The translations under genes and the position numbers were made by a program. This document shows, one piece after another, positions 22,357 to 32,500 of a stretch of 32,822 bases of DNA. Numbering within the stretch: the first letter of the stretch is position 1; every line of letters starts with the position of its first letter. The DNA comes from Cyanodermella asteris (taxonomy: Eukaryota; Ascomycota; Lecanoromycetes; Ostropales; Stictidaceae). The notes under the pieces are model-generated. The model was not told the DNA's origin, did not search any database, and was given only the letters and a program-made list of their open reading frames with translations. The stretch covers positions 448,360 through 481,181 of the forward strand of contig UYJD01000006.1 in the NCBI GenBank assembly GCA_900618795.1. Direction: 5' to 3'.

Positions 22357-22874
22357 CTAGCCTGGCCTGGCTTTCTTTTGGAAATTATCAGATGCGTCTG
22401 CAACGTGACGGTACTCTGTGCAGGGCGCGGAATCCGCCGTTTTGTCGCAACACGGGCGAGTAAATCTTTCTGGAAAGTCCCCCAAAGCGGGCTCGAGATC
22501 GCCCTCATAATAGTCAACGTTGTCCCAGCATTCCAGGCCTCAGTCGATCTCGGGCTTTTCTTCAAATCTTCGTCAGCATCTCTACAACAAATTTCGGTCA
22601 ACAAGAGTAACAGCATACCTGGGTGGTACTTGCAGAAGCTGCAAGAGCCAATTTTGGTTTCAGCCTCGTCAAATTCAGCTCCGCAACCAGAACAAGTCTG
22701 CGGCCGACCTCGTTTTGTGTCAAGTTTCTTCATCAGCGCCAAGCTGGTCGTTCTGTAGTGAGCTGTGTTGGTAGCCAACAAGGTAAGTGTTCTGATTTTC
22801 GTATCGCGATCATCGCAAAGACCTCTGAGCGTCTTGCGCACGACCAATTCCGGCGCAGATGTAAGCAAGGCCAT
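22357..22874 (-). CDS. Small conserved zinc-binding-type protein
   Basis: Two exons, 22874-22619 and 22538-22357, with an 80-nt GTATGC/CTGAG intron, give 145 aa. The N-terminal 40 residues look helical (MALLTSAPELVVRKTLRGLC). Then comes TCSGCGAEFDEAETKIGSC and CKYHPG, which after splicing continues LECWDNVDYYEGDLEP...DFPERFTRPCCDKTADSAPC then TEYRH. This C-x2-C ... C-x2-C/H-P-G ... C-C ... C-x3-H pattern is shared by a common uncharacterised fungal family and suggests a metal-bound fold. The first frame continues past the intron without homology, while the second frame carries the conserved CC and H residues; the stop just upstream of the acceptor fixes the splice. Its role is unknown. An in-frame acidic open stretch upstream ends in TGA just before this ATG. 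Confidence 0.75.
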
Positions 22875-23248
22875 CGGGGGATCTTGTCATTCAAAGACTT
22901 CATCTCCTTCCTTGGTGTCGTCGCTGTTTTCGCGCTCACAGTCGTCCCTTACCTCCCCGACCTCTTCGAGAACATCGTGTGAGGCGCTCATATTCGCCGA
23001 AGAAAAGTTCTCGTCTCGGTGCGTGTACCGGGCGGAGTCGGAGCGCCAATAACGCATCCGAAATTTCTGAAGGGTCAACCAATTGCGCATTTAAACAAAA
23101 AAAAACCAAAGCGAGGATTCGGTGACAGCCATGCGCCCTATGTTCAGAACTGTACATCGACGCCTCATAGCGCGACTTGACGCGTCAAAGCATAATAAAG
23201 ACCGGAAAAGACCTCAACAACCATTATCGGTAAACCGTAGTGCTGAAA
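22875..23248. other. Leader of the zinc-type gene and downstream gap
   Basis: 374 bp. It contains a 34-codon acidic open stretch (ATG at 22991, TGA at 22889-22887) in the same frame as the zinc-type protein, an A-run near 23095-23105, and the presumed 3' end of the DUF202-like gene. No separate gene is evident. Confidence 0.4.
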
Positions 23249-23739
23249 TCAATAATTCTTAAGGTCTAATATCAGCACCAACAACGTCACATACGCCGCC
23301 AAACTCAGACCCGTCAAGATCAGCACCACATTGCCGCTCGTCCTGAACCGTCTCGTCTGCGCCCCGGTCCGGCTGCTGACGTCGACGAAGAACTGCTTGT
23401 TTCCCTGGTGTCGCCGGTAAACGGCAATCAGCGCGATGCCGGCGCCGTAAGCCGCGAACAGCGCCCCGACGGCGTAGAACTCGGCCGTGAAGATGCGTAG
23501 AACCACCAAAGCAAAGGCGAATTGACCGAGAGCGGTACGTATGTATGCGCCCTCGAAAGTCCGTTGTGCGGCGCGGATCTCGACGAGCTCAGCGTCGGAG
23601 AGGGTGAGGTCTCGGTTCGCGTTGGGGTTGGCGGGGTGGTAACGGTCGGTGAAAGGCAGATGGCGCTGAGCAGTATCAATATGAGACGCTGCTGATCTTG
23701 GTGAGGGAGCCGTCGTCTACTCACCGTGATGGCGTCCAT
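23249..23739 (-). CDS. DUF202-like small membrane protein
   Basis: Two exons, 23739-23725 (only MDAIT) and 23665-23249, with a 59-nt intron, give 143 aa. After a short hydrophilic head (HLPFTDRYHPANPNANRDLT) the segment LVEIRAAQRTFEGAYIRTAL corresponds to the N-terminal helix signature of DUF202 (usually L-A-N-E-R-T-F-L-A-W-x-R-T). Three membrane spans follow: FAFALVVLRIFTA, AVGALFAAYGAGIALIAVY and VVLILTGLSLAAYVTLLVLI. This is the normal size and topology of the family, which is found from bacteria to fungi, including in fungal vacuolar transporter chaperone subunits, and has no agreed function when alone. It is divergent from the pectinesterase gene, which starts about 500 bp away. Confidence 0.85.
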
Positions 23740-24235
23740 GGCAGGGGTGGTGGTGGGTGTCGTGTTGTGGTTGGTGGACGGTTTCAATAAAGTGTTGCTT
23801 TGCTGGCTCCGCAAGAGCCGAGTCGAACGAGATCGGATTTGAGCCTCAAAACGTTTCAACCACTCCTTCGACGTGGGGGTACATGTACGGTTTTCCACCC
23901 CAGACACGTATCGTGTCTCTTTCAGCCGGTCTTGCAGGCATTATGTAGCCGACGACTGTCGTTCATTGGTGTTGCCGAAAGCCACTCCACCCAAGCCGCT
24001 GAACTCGAGGCTTTGCCCCTGCTATTTACCCCAGCTTTCTCGAAGCGTATATACCAGGAACGTTCTCGTTCCTTGACGAGGAGATCCAGCCGCTGAACCT
24101 GGTAGTCCAGCAATCGGGCCGCCTATATAGACAGCTGCCAAAGTCTAGAGAGTCCCATGCTGTTCTTTCCTTGGCATCCTTTCCTTCTTGATGTTCGCCA
24201 CCGCGGTTAGCGATCTCGTCAATCTGTCTTCAAGA
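23740..24235. promoter_or_regulatory. Divergent promoter interval, DUF202 / pectinesterase
   Basis: 496 bp between two divergently transcribed genes. It includes the TATATA at 24124-24129 assigned to the pectinesterase. An upstream in-frame ATG for the pectinesterase (24188) lies at its right end. Confidence 0.4.
24124..24129 (+). promoter_or_regulatory. TATA box of the pectinesterase gene
   Basis: TATATA followed by GACAGC, 64 bp before the first in-frame ATG (24188) and 112 bp before the ATG that begins a signal peptide (24236). Transcription starting about 30-60 bp downstream of the TATA could leave either ATG in the message. Confidence 0.45.
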
Positions 24236-25441
24236 ATGTCGTTCTCTCAACTCTCCCGATTGCTATTACCCCTATGCATCATTTCAGGTGCTCTATCCCT
24301 CTCCTTCTCTTGCGCAGCCTGCCAGAACGTCACTTCCCCCGACAATCCCCTCTCCTCCTGTCCGCCCGGAACCCTCCTTGTTGGTCCCCCCGACTCGAGC
24401 GCCCCATACAACACCGTCCAATCCGCCATCCTCGCCTTCGAATCCAGCATCATCAAGACCTTCTATTCGTCTCGAACCCCGGGCACCATCCTCATCCTCC
24501 CGGGTACCTATACCGAGCAGCTCAACGTCACGACCGCCCAGCCGCTCTACCTGCTCGGCGCGACCACTCAGCCCTCCAACGCCAGCGGCAACCTGGTCAC
24601 GATCCGACACGACCTCGCGACCGGCAACTCCGTCAACAAATTCGACAACGCCTACACCAGCGTCCTGACCGTGGCGCCGACCCTGAACTCTAGCCTGATC
24701 GGCTCCGGGCCGACGGGTAACGCCGTCCCGGCAAACACGTCCTTTGGCAACACGGATTTCAGGGCGTACAACATAGACTTTGTGAACGGGTATGCACCCT
24801 ACTCGGCGGGTCCCGCACTCGCGGTGAGCGTCAGCTACGCGAACGCGGGCTTCTACTACAGTGGCTTCTACTCGTACCAAGACACGGTGTACGTGGGCAA
24901 GTTGGGCAACGCATACTTTGCAAACGGCATCATTGCGGGACAGACGGACTTCCTGTACGGCTTCGGAACGGCTTGGATACAAAACTCGACGCTTCAATTG
25001 CGGTCCTGCGGAGGCGGCATCACGGCGTGGAAAGGGACGAACACGACGTTTGTGAACAAATATGGCGTCTACATCCATGACTCGGTGGTCGAGAAGGCGA
25101 ACGCGAGCTTGACGATTGAGGGCAAGTGTGCGTTGGGCAGACCGTGGAACGCGGGTCACAGGTCGATTTTTGCAAACACATGGTTCGATGAGAGTGTGAA
25201 GCCCGCGGGATACATTGTTTGGAGTGCGACTTCGCCAAATATTGGTGCCAATACGACCATGGCGACATACGAGGACAGCGGGCCGGGCTATGATGTTGCG
25301 GCGGAGAGGGCGAGTAATGTCACGCTCGTCATGAGCGACCAACAGTATGCACCATATGCATCGCCGGAGCTGGTCTTTCAGCAACCTTTTTCGGGGGAGT
25401 GTGGAAATGCAGCATGGATTGATACGCGCCCGGCAGCCTGA
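24236..25441 (+). CDS. Secreted pectinesterase (carbohydrate esterase family 8)
   Basis: One exon. Starting at 24236 gives a 401-aa protein with a clean signal peptide (MSFSQLSRLLLPLCIISGAL); the frame is open 16 codons further to an ATG at 24188, which would bury it. The enzyme removes methyl esters from plant pectin by a right-handed beta-helix fold. Visible landmarks are SYQDTVYV (Gln215 and the acid/base Asp216), GQTDFLYGFG (nucleophile Asp238) and ALGRPW (Arg302). The usual first glutamine of the oxyanion site (Q-A-x-A-L) reads AGPALAV, with Pro193 in its place, a feature I associate with a fungal subgroup of CE8. About ten N-x-S/T sites suit an extracellular glycoprotein. A host-plant-facing or litter-degrading role is inferred from the family. 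Confidence 0.93.
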   Translation: MSFSQLSRLLLPLCIISGALSLSFSCAACQNVTSPDNPLSSCPPGTLLVGPPDSSAPYNTVQSAILAFESSIIKTFYSSRTPGTILILPGTYTEQLNVTTAQPLYLLGATTQPSNASGNLVTIRHDLATGNSVNKFDNAYTSVLTVAPTLNSSLIGSGPTGNAVPANTSFGNTDFRAYNIDFVNGYAPYSAGPALAVSVSYANAGFYYSGFYSYQDTVYVGKLGNAYFANGIIAGQTDFLYGFGTAWIQNSTLQLRSCGGGITAWKGTNTTFVNKYGVYIHDSVVEKANASLTIEGKCALGRPWNAGHRSIFANTWFDESVKPAGYIVWSATSPNIGANTTMATYEDSGPGYDVAAERASNVTLVMSDQQYAPYASPELVFQQPFSGECGNAAWIDTRPAA

Positions 25442-25723
25442 TGACTGAGAGCTCCGTTATGCCACTCTTCCTAGCTCATAGAAGCAACGAGTCAAAGTAT
25501 TTCGAACGTGACAAGGCACAAGCTTTATTAAGATTATTCAATTCGCAAAGTTTCGTTGTCAATCTAGTCGTCACACAACCACAAGCCAAGGCTCATGCCG
25601 CTGTCAAGAGCTCTCTGACATCCAGAGGTAAAGCACAACCACCGACTCGTAGAAAGAAATCAGTCCGTCGATCAATAGTTTACAACACGGAGTCGCTCAT
25701 CGTGGATCTTCGTATGAGGGAAC

Positions 25724-26484
25724 TCAAGCGTGCTGAGCAACGCCTTGGCTGACGCCCTGGTTGGGATACTGCTGCATTTGAGTGGCGGTCGCATGCCCAT
25801 GGGAGGAAGCCTTGAGAGTGAGAGCATCGAAGACCAAGGTAGCTGTGAACAAAGCCCTGCAAGCCGTGTTAGCATTTACTTCTGGGCGACTATTGTCAGA
25901 GTCTCACCAATCAAAGGCGCCTAAAACGACAATGGCCACGAGGAGACCGAATCCGACGCTGGAGCTGTCGCCATAGTACTCGGAGTATGCACCCACGAAG
26001 ACTGCGACGGAGATGAAACCAGCAAACCAAAACACAACGCTGAGGGCATCGATGACGATGATGGCGATTGGGTTATATGCGCGAGCATTGAACATGGCGA
26101 CGATGAGATAGATGCCGACCAAGAGCGTCCACACGCCGTTCCAGATCTGGTAATTGATGTAGCCGGGACTCCTGTAGCATTCCGTGATGTAGCCGTCAGT
26201 GACGCAGCCGGTGAGTGCTGAGGCCACTGTAAAGAGTCAGAAAAATGGTCAAACAGAGGCATCCACGCGCCGAATGTGGGATGAGCTTTTGGGTTCGTCC
26301 CCAAACTACATGAGCACATACCGTAGGCAGACACTCCAAGCACAGCTATGCCAAGGACAAGCTGAAACGGTCGGATGATTTTCTGGGCACCGAAATACCT
26401 GGGAGGCGACGAAGTAGCTACCGGAGCGCTGTAGGCTGGTGTCGCGGCAGGGGCGACGCCTTCGGAAGTTGCCTGCTTGACCAT
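25724..26484 (-). CDS. MARVEL-like four-span membrane protein
   Basis: Three exons, 26484-26322, 26226-25908 and 25856-25724, with introns of 95 and 51 nt, give 204 aa. A Pro/Ala/Ser-rich cytosolic head (MVKQATSEGVAPAATPAYSA) leads to four hydrophobic spans: FQLVLGIAVLGVSAYVA, WTLLVGIYLIVAMF, IAIIVIDALSVVFWFAGFIS and VGFGLLVAIVVLGAFDWALF. Two cysteines and aromatic residues sit in the first outer loop (TGCVTDGYITECY). The tail is Gln/His-rich and ends GVAQHA. This topology is that of fungal MARVEL-domain proteins, which act in membrane apposition and eisosome-like domains; the specific role is not known. Exons join exactly in phase, and reading without the introns truncates the last span. Confidence 0.85.
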
Positions 26485-27785
26485 GTTGTTTGTTTAACCT
26501 TGCAAGTTCAAATTGTTACTTGATCAGTGGAAGATGGCAACTTTTCAGCCAAGTGTAGACAGACGACGGACTTGAAAGGAGCTTGCGAAGACGAAGAGAT
26601 CAAGACACTGCAGAAGTGGGAGTATGGCGGCCGGGGGCCATTAATAGGTGCATTTTGCACAGTGCTGCCCAGCCCGATGGGTCGGAGGAACGAGACAGCT
26701 CACGAGAGGATGATGGGCTCAGCCAACGGGGGTTCACGTCTCACACCACACCGACGCCGACCCAGGGAAAGTCGCCTGAACGCCTCCGAGGCTTGGTGTA
26801 TGGTTCGAGCCTAGCCAAGTTCAGCAACGTGATTTGCCTTGCCAACAGCAGCCAGGTCACTTTATGTGGACGATACCGAGAGACCTTGGAAGATGAATCA
26901 TGCGCAGACGCGCGTGGTGGAGCTATTCTGCAGCAGGATTAAGCTCGAAAGTCAATCATTGGCCAATCCCAGGGCGGGAAGCGAGCTTGTCACAGGCCGG
27001 CAAGCTGGCTGGAAGCCCTGTCAGATGGCACGGTCCCTCAAATTGCAGACAGCCAGGCTAACTGTTCCTGAACATCAGAGTTTGGCAAGGGTGTGCACAA
27101 AAACAGCCTGGTAGGATTCTGTGAGACATCAGCATCTGAAGGTCGACGATGGAGCCAGGAGCAAGGCCAATTGCTGGGAAAGCTGGTATACCGCAAGACA
27201 TGTGCAGCTGCTGTACATTTGCCGACTGAAAGCAACAACAGACAGAGTTGATGGCTCGGCGAAGACTCATCGAGGTCGCGGCATGAAGCAGGGTGCATAT
27301 TGGCTCGACGCCATGGGCGGAAGGCAAGCTGGCAGTCGGGGCGCGACTGGTCAATGGGCAGCAGTCGGGCATTGCTAGACGAGGCTGACTTGTGCTGCCA
27401 TGCGCCTTGCTTTCCGCTCGTGGCGTGACGTCTGGCTATGGCCCTATGGGTCGTGCCCGCCAAGTTTGGCCAGATGGGCAGATTGGTGTTTGGAGGCATG
27501 GGCCATGGGCCAGAGCCGCCAGACGAAGAAGCGAAGCATGAAAAAAGGCAAAGGCAAGGCGCAAAGGGCGGCAAGAGGCTGAGTGAGGGGCGCTGGAAAA
27601 TAGAGACAGATGACATAAGCAGGGTCCTGCACTGCAGTCGAGATCGACCCTCTTGGCTTTATGCGCGTTCCAGCCCGGCTTGAGATTCTAGCTCGCGAAC
27701 CTAGTTCTAAGCGGCCGATTTCGTATGCGTGTCTCTCAATATCCACAAAGATTGTCACACGTTGCTAGTACTTGTCCGATCGTGC
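26485..27785. other. Intergenic, nothing firm
   Basis: About 1.3 kb between the MARVEL-like gene start and the 3' end of the deaminase gene. The longest frame (192 codons, minus, 27038-27616) is rich in Ser, Pro, Cys and Trp, with overlapping open frames on both strands, and matches nothing I know. No tRNA or transposon remnant was recognised. Confidence 0.4.
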
Positions 27786-28981
27786 CTATGTCATTGTAGA
27801 CTGCTCAAACTCGTCGAGTTTCGCCAGCAACTGATCCTTGTCGTCCTCAGTTCCGAAGATGCAGGACACCGAGCTCCGGGCCACCTCAATCACATCCCTC
27901 CTACTCAACCCAAAATGCTTCATGAGTAGCTCGTACTCCTGACTACACGTACTTCGAAAGATTCCAACGTCGTCCGTACAAATTGCAATGGGACAACAGC
28001 CCCTAGCCCTCCACTCTCGAAAGTGATGCGCCGGATACCCACCAGGGATCAATTGACCCGCCACATTCGATGTCATGCATATCTCCAGCCCAACTTTTCT
28101 CTTTGCGATCTCATCCTTGGCCCAGTCTGGCACGTTGATAACATGCCCTAGTCTGTCTGGTTGATAGGCTAGCAACGCTTTCAATTCCTCGTCTCGGCTG
28201 CTCCAATCCATTTCTGCAAAGTGAAGCGTGATTTTAAGACCCGCATCTCGTGCCTTCGCATATGCCTCACCAAAGTCTGTCACGTCGCATTTTGTAGGAT
28301 TTCCAGCTAAATCGACTCCGACGATGCCTCGATCCTTGTATCTGATGGCCAAGTTGATGGTGTCAAGGGCCTCCTCGGGAGTACACTGTCGGTCGACGCT
28401 GAGAATGAGATGTGTGCGTGTCGGACGCGGACTCTCGGACGCTTCATTTAGAACATCAACCACGGTCTGGACGTACTCCTCTTTCGTGATATCGACAGCG
28501 GGACGTGGGATGCTGCGTAGTTCGAGGTAGTCGACGCCATTGCAGGCGAAATCGGCCAGCACGGAGCGCACGCACTTCTGGATGCGAGCCTTCGTGTTGC
28601 AAAGACGGTACATGAACTGAGATGCAATCAGTCCGCGAGTGTATGAGAAGCATCTGTGTTACTTAATTTACCTTTGAGAAGAGGGGAAAGAAGCTACCAC
28701 GCATTAGCCTTGCTCCAATCCACTGGCAGCCGCTTTCTACTACCTGATTGCATCCATATTTCGACGAGCCGTCTCCAGCGTCTCAATAGGATCACCTAAA
28801 TCGTAGTCTGGATCTCTTGCTTTTTCCTCTTTCCATATCTCATGCAGTACGTCTGGCATGACCGAGCCGGTGATGTGTGCGTGAAGCTGATCGAATACGT
28901 CTTAGCGACAATTCCACACAGGGAGAGTCGGGCCTGTACCTCTGTCTTCGGCAATCGTACGCAAAATGTGGCGTCATCCAT
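27786..28981 (-). CDS. Adenosine deaminase-like protein (ADAL/N6-methyl-AMP deaminase type)
   Basis: Four exons, 28981-28940, 28886-28744, 28693-28672 and 28616-27786, with introns of 53, 50 and 55 nt, give 345 aa. The join of exons 1 and 2 creates PKTELHAHITGSV, whose HxH binds the catalytic zinc. The third exon is only 22 nt and supplies FFPLFSK. The rest shows YLELRSIPRP, the catalytic Glu in LHFAEMDW, the zinc-side His in RLGHVINV and the Asp pair in ICTDDVGIF. The CTDD-x-G-x-F form is typical of the ADAL branch rather than classical adenosine deaminase. Human and plant ADAL hydrolyse N6-methyl-AMP to IMP, clearing methylated nucleotides from RNA turnover; the same cytosolic role is inferred here. 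The length is normal for the family. Confidence 0.93.
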
Positions 28982-29567
28982 GATGCTAGAGCTTGATCAG
29001 AGGACTGACCAAATTTACAGGCTTCGAAATTGAAGTACGATTGAAGTGGCCCTGTGTTGTCACTGGCATGCGAGGGTGGGGGCTGGAGAGGGCTGAGCAA
29101 ATGGGTGGCGCCGCGCATTATCGTGCATCACCACCAAGTAATGTGCATGTGGATCTAGTCGTAGCGTCAGCTATATTCCGCCTGTGAAAATCTTCTACAC
29201 GGTGAAGTCTACAAAAGACAACCTGACGGTGATGTGCGGGCAGCAACGCTGCATTCTCATACCGATCTAGGTCATTGAGGGCAGAATATTTGAATTGGTC
29301 AGTTCCATTCGTAAAATGCTAGATCGTGGGTATCATCATTTCATGCCTCCGGGTACATTTTGTCCGGTACATCTTAGATGCCGAACCTTGGCAGCCTTGA
29401 GAACGAGGTCCCCCATGCCTGTAAAGTCAACTCCGCGCTAAGCGAAAACGCCTGATAACTTCATTAACAACATGACACATAACTTCGTAATTTGAGTCGC
29501 TGCTCCACAATTCCACTACATCTTCACATGCACTGCGTCTGGTCAGGCAAAAGGAGAGTGCTCGACC
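28982..29567. other. Gap between two minus-strand genes
   Basis: 586 bp holding the deaminase promoter and the end of the WD40 gene. No gene, repeat or RNA was recognised. Confidence 0.5.
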
Positions 29568-32500
29568 TCAATTCTCTGAATCCTCGTTGCGCTTCACGCG
29601 GGCTGGAATCTCAAAACCATGACGACCAGGCGAGCTGGGTATCACGCTGATACTTCGCCGCGAGTTTGGGCTGCCTGATTCTCGACTCGAACGTTGTTCG
29701 GCGAGCTTACGAGGACTAACATCCCGATGGGAGTGACTGTCGTGGGGTAAATATCTTGACATCAAACGGGACGCTCCTCGACTTGGGGTTGTAGGGAGTT
29801 CAAGGCCAAGAGGACCAGTGCTGAGCGTTGGTCTAGAAGCTGAATGCGTTCCGTTTGCAACCGGCTTCGGAAATGGAATATTGCCGCGACTGCTGGCGGT
29901 ATTTCGGGTTGGCGGGACGCTTTCGTCCTCGTCGCTGTCTATCAAGTCTATGACTATTGGTTGTTTCGTAGGAGTAATGGTCTTGGAGCCGTGTTGCGTG
30001 TTCAGTGTGCTCTGTGGGGTTGGATGGGGATTCATTTGATCTAGTGGCAGCTTCGAGCTGGGCCCAGATGGATGGGAGTGAGTGATCTGCTGAGACGCAG
30101 CTCGGTGTCGATTGTCAGGAGCAGGCGTCTGCTTTGTGAGGAGGGTTGAATTTCCGTCAGTTGGCCTTTGTGGTGTAGCGATGCGGGCTCGATTCGGGCC
30201 AGGTGTCCCAGATAATTTGCTTTGGGCTGGCGAAGGACTAAAGGTACCCATAGGAGGCATTCTGGGTGCATGCGCGCCCGTCACTTCTGACCCCACTTCT
30301 TCTTCCTGTCTTGTTGGCTTTGGTGTTTGACTTCGCTTGTGATCAACAAGATTGAGCTCGTCAGGCGCGCCGCGCTTTGATGGAACTGTTGATGATGTAG
30401 ATCCCGAGGGAACGACTCGTTTGATCTCAAGCCTCGAACTCTCGGTTATCTGCACAGGTGACTGAATTTCAATACCACCAAACCGAGCCAGCTCCGAGAG
30501 TGTGTCAAATTCCAGCGTATCGGGCCCTTGAACACGCTCTCCGTCGTCGATTGGATGGCGGTCGGCAGCACCGTCACGGCTAGTGTTTTCTTGTCGGTGG
30601 CGAGCATTCTGCATCGCGGCTTTGGCACACTCGCGATGCTTCCTTGGCTGGTCCCATTTTTTATTGTCCGCGCAGTCTGATGCCGCTCTACCAGCCCTTC
30701 TAGTTTCCACATCAAACTGCTGAGCCGCAATCGCTGGTTTGAGTGGACCCAATGTACGATCTGCGGGATCCGCTAGACGCTCAGACCATCCCCACGGACC
30801 TTGGTAATTGGGGCCTTGTCCAGGTCCATATCTAGGGTGGACCACCAACTGGCCGCTTCGTAACAAGTCCCGGGCGGCATCGATCCCTTCAGTATCGTCA
30901 TCCTCGTTCCGCGAGAGATCGACGCTGCTGGCGGGAATGTACTTGAACTTATGAAAGCTCTCTGTGGCCGACACTCCCATTGACGGATCATTGGACTCCT
31001 CGTACATAGAGCAGGCCTGAACTGAAAGTAGCTCGACCGAGCCTTTCACCAGGCCTAGAAGAAGTTTTGATTCGTCATCAGAAAAGGCGCCTGCCATAAT
31101 GCCTGCGTCAAACTTGGCAACCTCTTGAACTGCAGCATCGCCATCCTCACCCATCTTTAAGACGTCCCAGCATGCGAGTCGACCGTCCGATCCGCCTGTG
31201 TATAGATACCGGTCATTCTGAGCCCAGGAAGAAAACCGGGTGCCGACGTCAAGCTCCTCTCGCCGTCCGATCTCAAACGTCTCGATCGGTCGGCCGTGGT
31301 GCAAGGCAGCCAGTATCTTTTCCGGCATGCGAAAGTCCCATACATATGTACAGCCATCCGTGCAGCTAGCCGTGATAAGCTCTCGAGTGGGATGGAATAG
31401 AAGCTCGTTGACATCTCGCGCTGGACATTCAAGTTCGTAAATTCTTCGAGTGCCTTCTGAACCAGGCGACCAAGTCCGGACAACACTTTTAGTATCTCGC
31501 CCATGTGTCATTGACTTTGTATTTCGTGGTGTTGTCGCCGCGGCTATTACGAAGCGTCGAGGCTGCCATGCAACATCGAAGACATTCTCTGTTGCTGTCT
31601 CAAGTCTTATAAATGGCTGGCCCGGTCGGTTCACATCCCAGATCGCAAGATGGCCCTCACGATCCGCCAGCTCGCCGCCGCTGTGCTCTGCGAACCCCGC
31701 GAGCAGAAATCGTCTGGTAAATGCGTCCGGGCCCCATTGTACGGCCGAGGGGTAAATGCTGAACTTTTCTGCACGCTCCGAGGCCAGTATCACAATGGGC
31801 CGGGTCGCCTTCAGGATATCTTCAGAATTTGTCGGGCCGTCGAACGTTGGAAGACCAAATAATTGTATGGGAGCTATGCGAGATTGTTGGCCTGTGGCTA
31901 GAAGTTGGGGATCGGCGCTGGATCTGGTTGGGATCGGGACGGCGAAATCGACAAAGGAGTCATGCTGAAGCTTGATCGTGGGTTGCGGACACTGACCACG
32001 GCGTGAACAATCCCAGACTCGCACCGTCTTGTCATAGCCGGCGCTGTACAATATTGGCTGATATTTGGCGAAGGTCACCTGACTCACGGTTGTGTATAAG
32101 TCCGGATCGGTTAAACGTGTATCCGAACCTGGCACTTCAGGACGAGGAACGCGATGCGCCGATAACTCAAACAGTGAGTCATTGGTGAGGTTCCCGACAA
32201 GTAGGTTGTTGTTTCGATTATAGGGAATGCCATGCCTGTCTAAATGATCGGCGGAAGCACCTATTGCGAATGTGTCATCGGGACCCCATGCGACGGAGAG
32301 CACATCTTTGGAGGCACCGGTCCAGGATCGAAATGAAACCAGATTTCGTTTAACGGAGCTGGCGACCTGGTCTTTGCTTGGAAAAGCTCCAAGTTCTCTT
32401 TGTAAAAGTGCCTGGTTGTTGAGCCCAGCTTGAGGGAGCTGCCCTTGCAACTCTAGCTCATTGTCTTCTAGTAGAGAGTCGCATTCGTCCGATTCGTCGC

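Noticed and set aside
21963-22463. 166-codon plus-strand frame
   Set aside because: Its end is antisense to the conserved zinc-type exon, and it shows no domain.
24293-25384. 363-codon minus-strand open frame
   Set aside because: Antisense to the pectinesterase gene and very Arg/Val/Gly-rich, as expected of a shadow frame.
26802-26811. GGTTCGAGCC resembling a tRNA B box
   Set aside because: No A box or foldable acceptor and anticodon arms could be found around it.
27038-27616. 192-codon minus-strand frame in the gap upstream of the MARVEL-like gene
   Set aside because: Unusual Ser/Pro/Cys/Trp composition, overlapping open frames on both strands, no recognisable family and no supporting splice partners.
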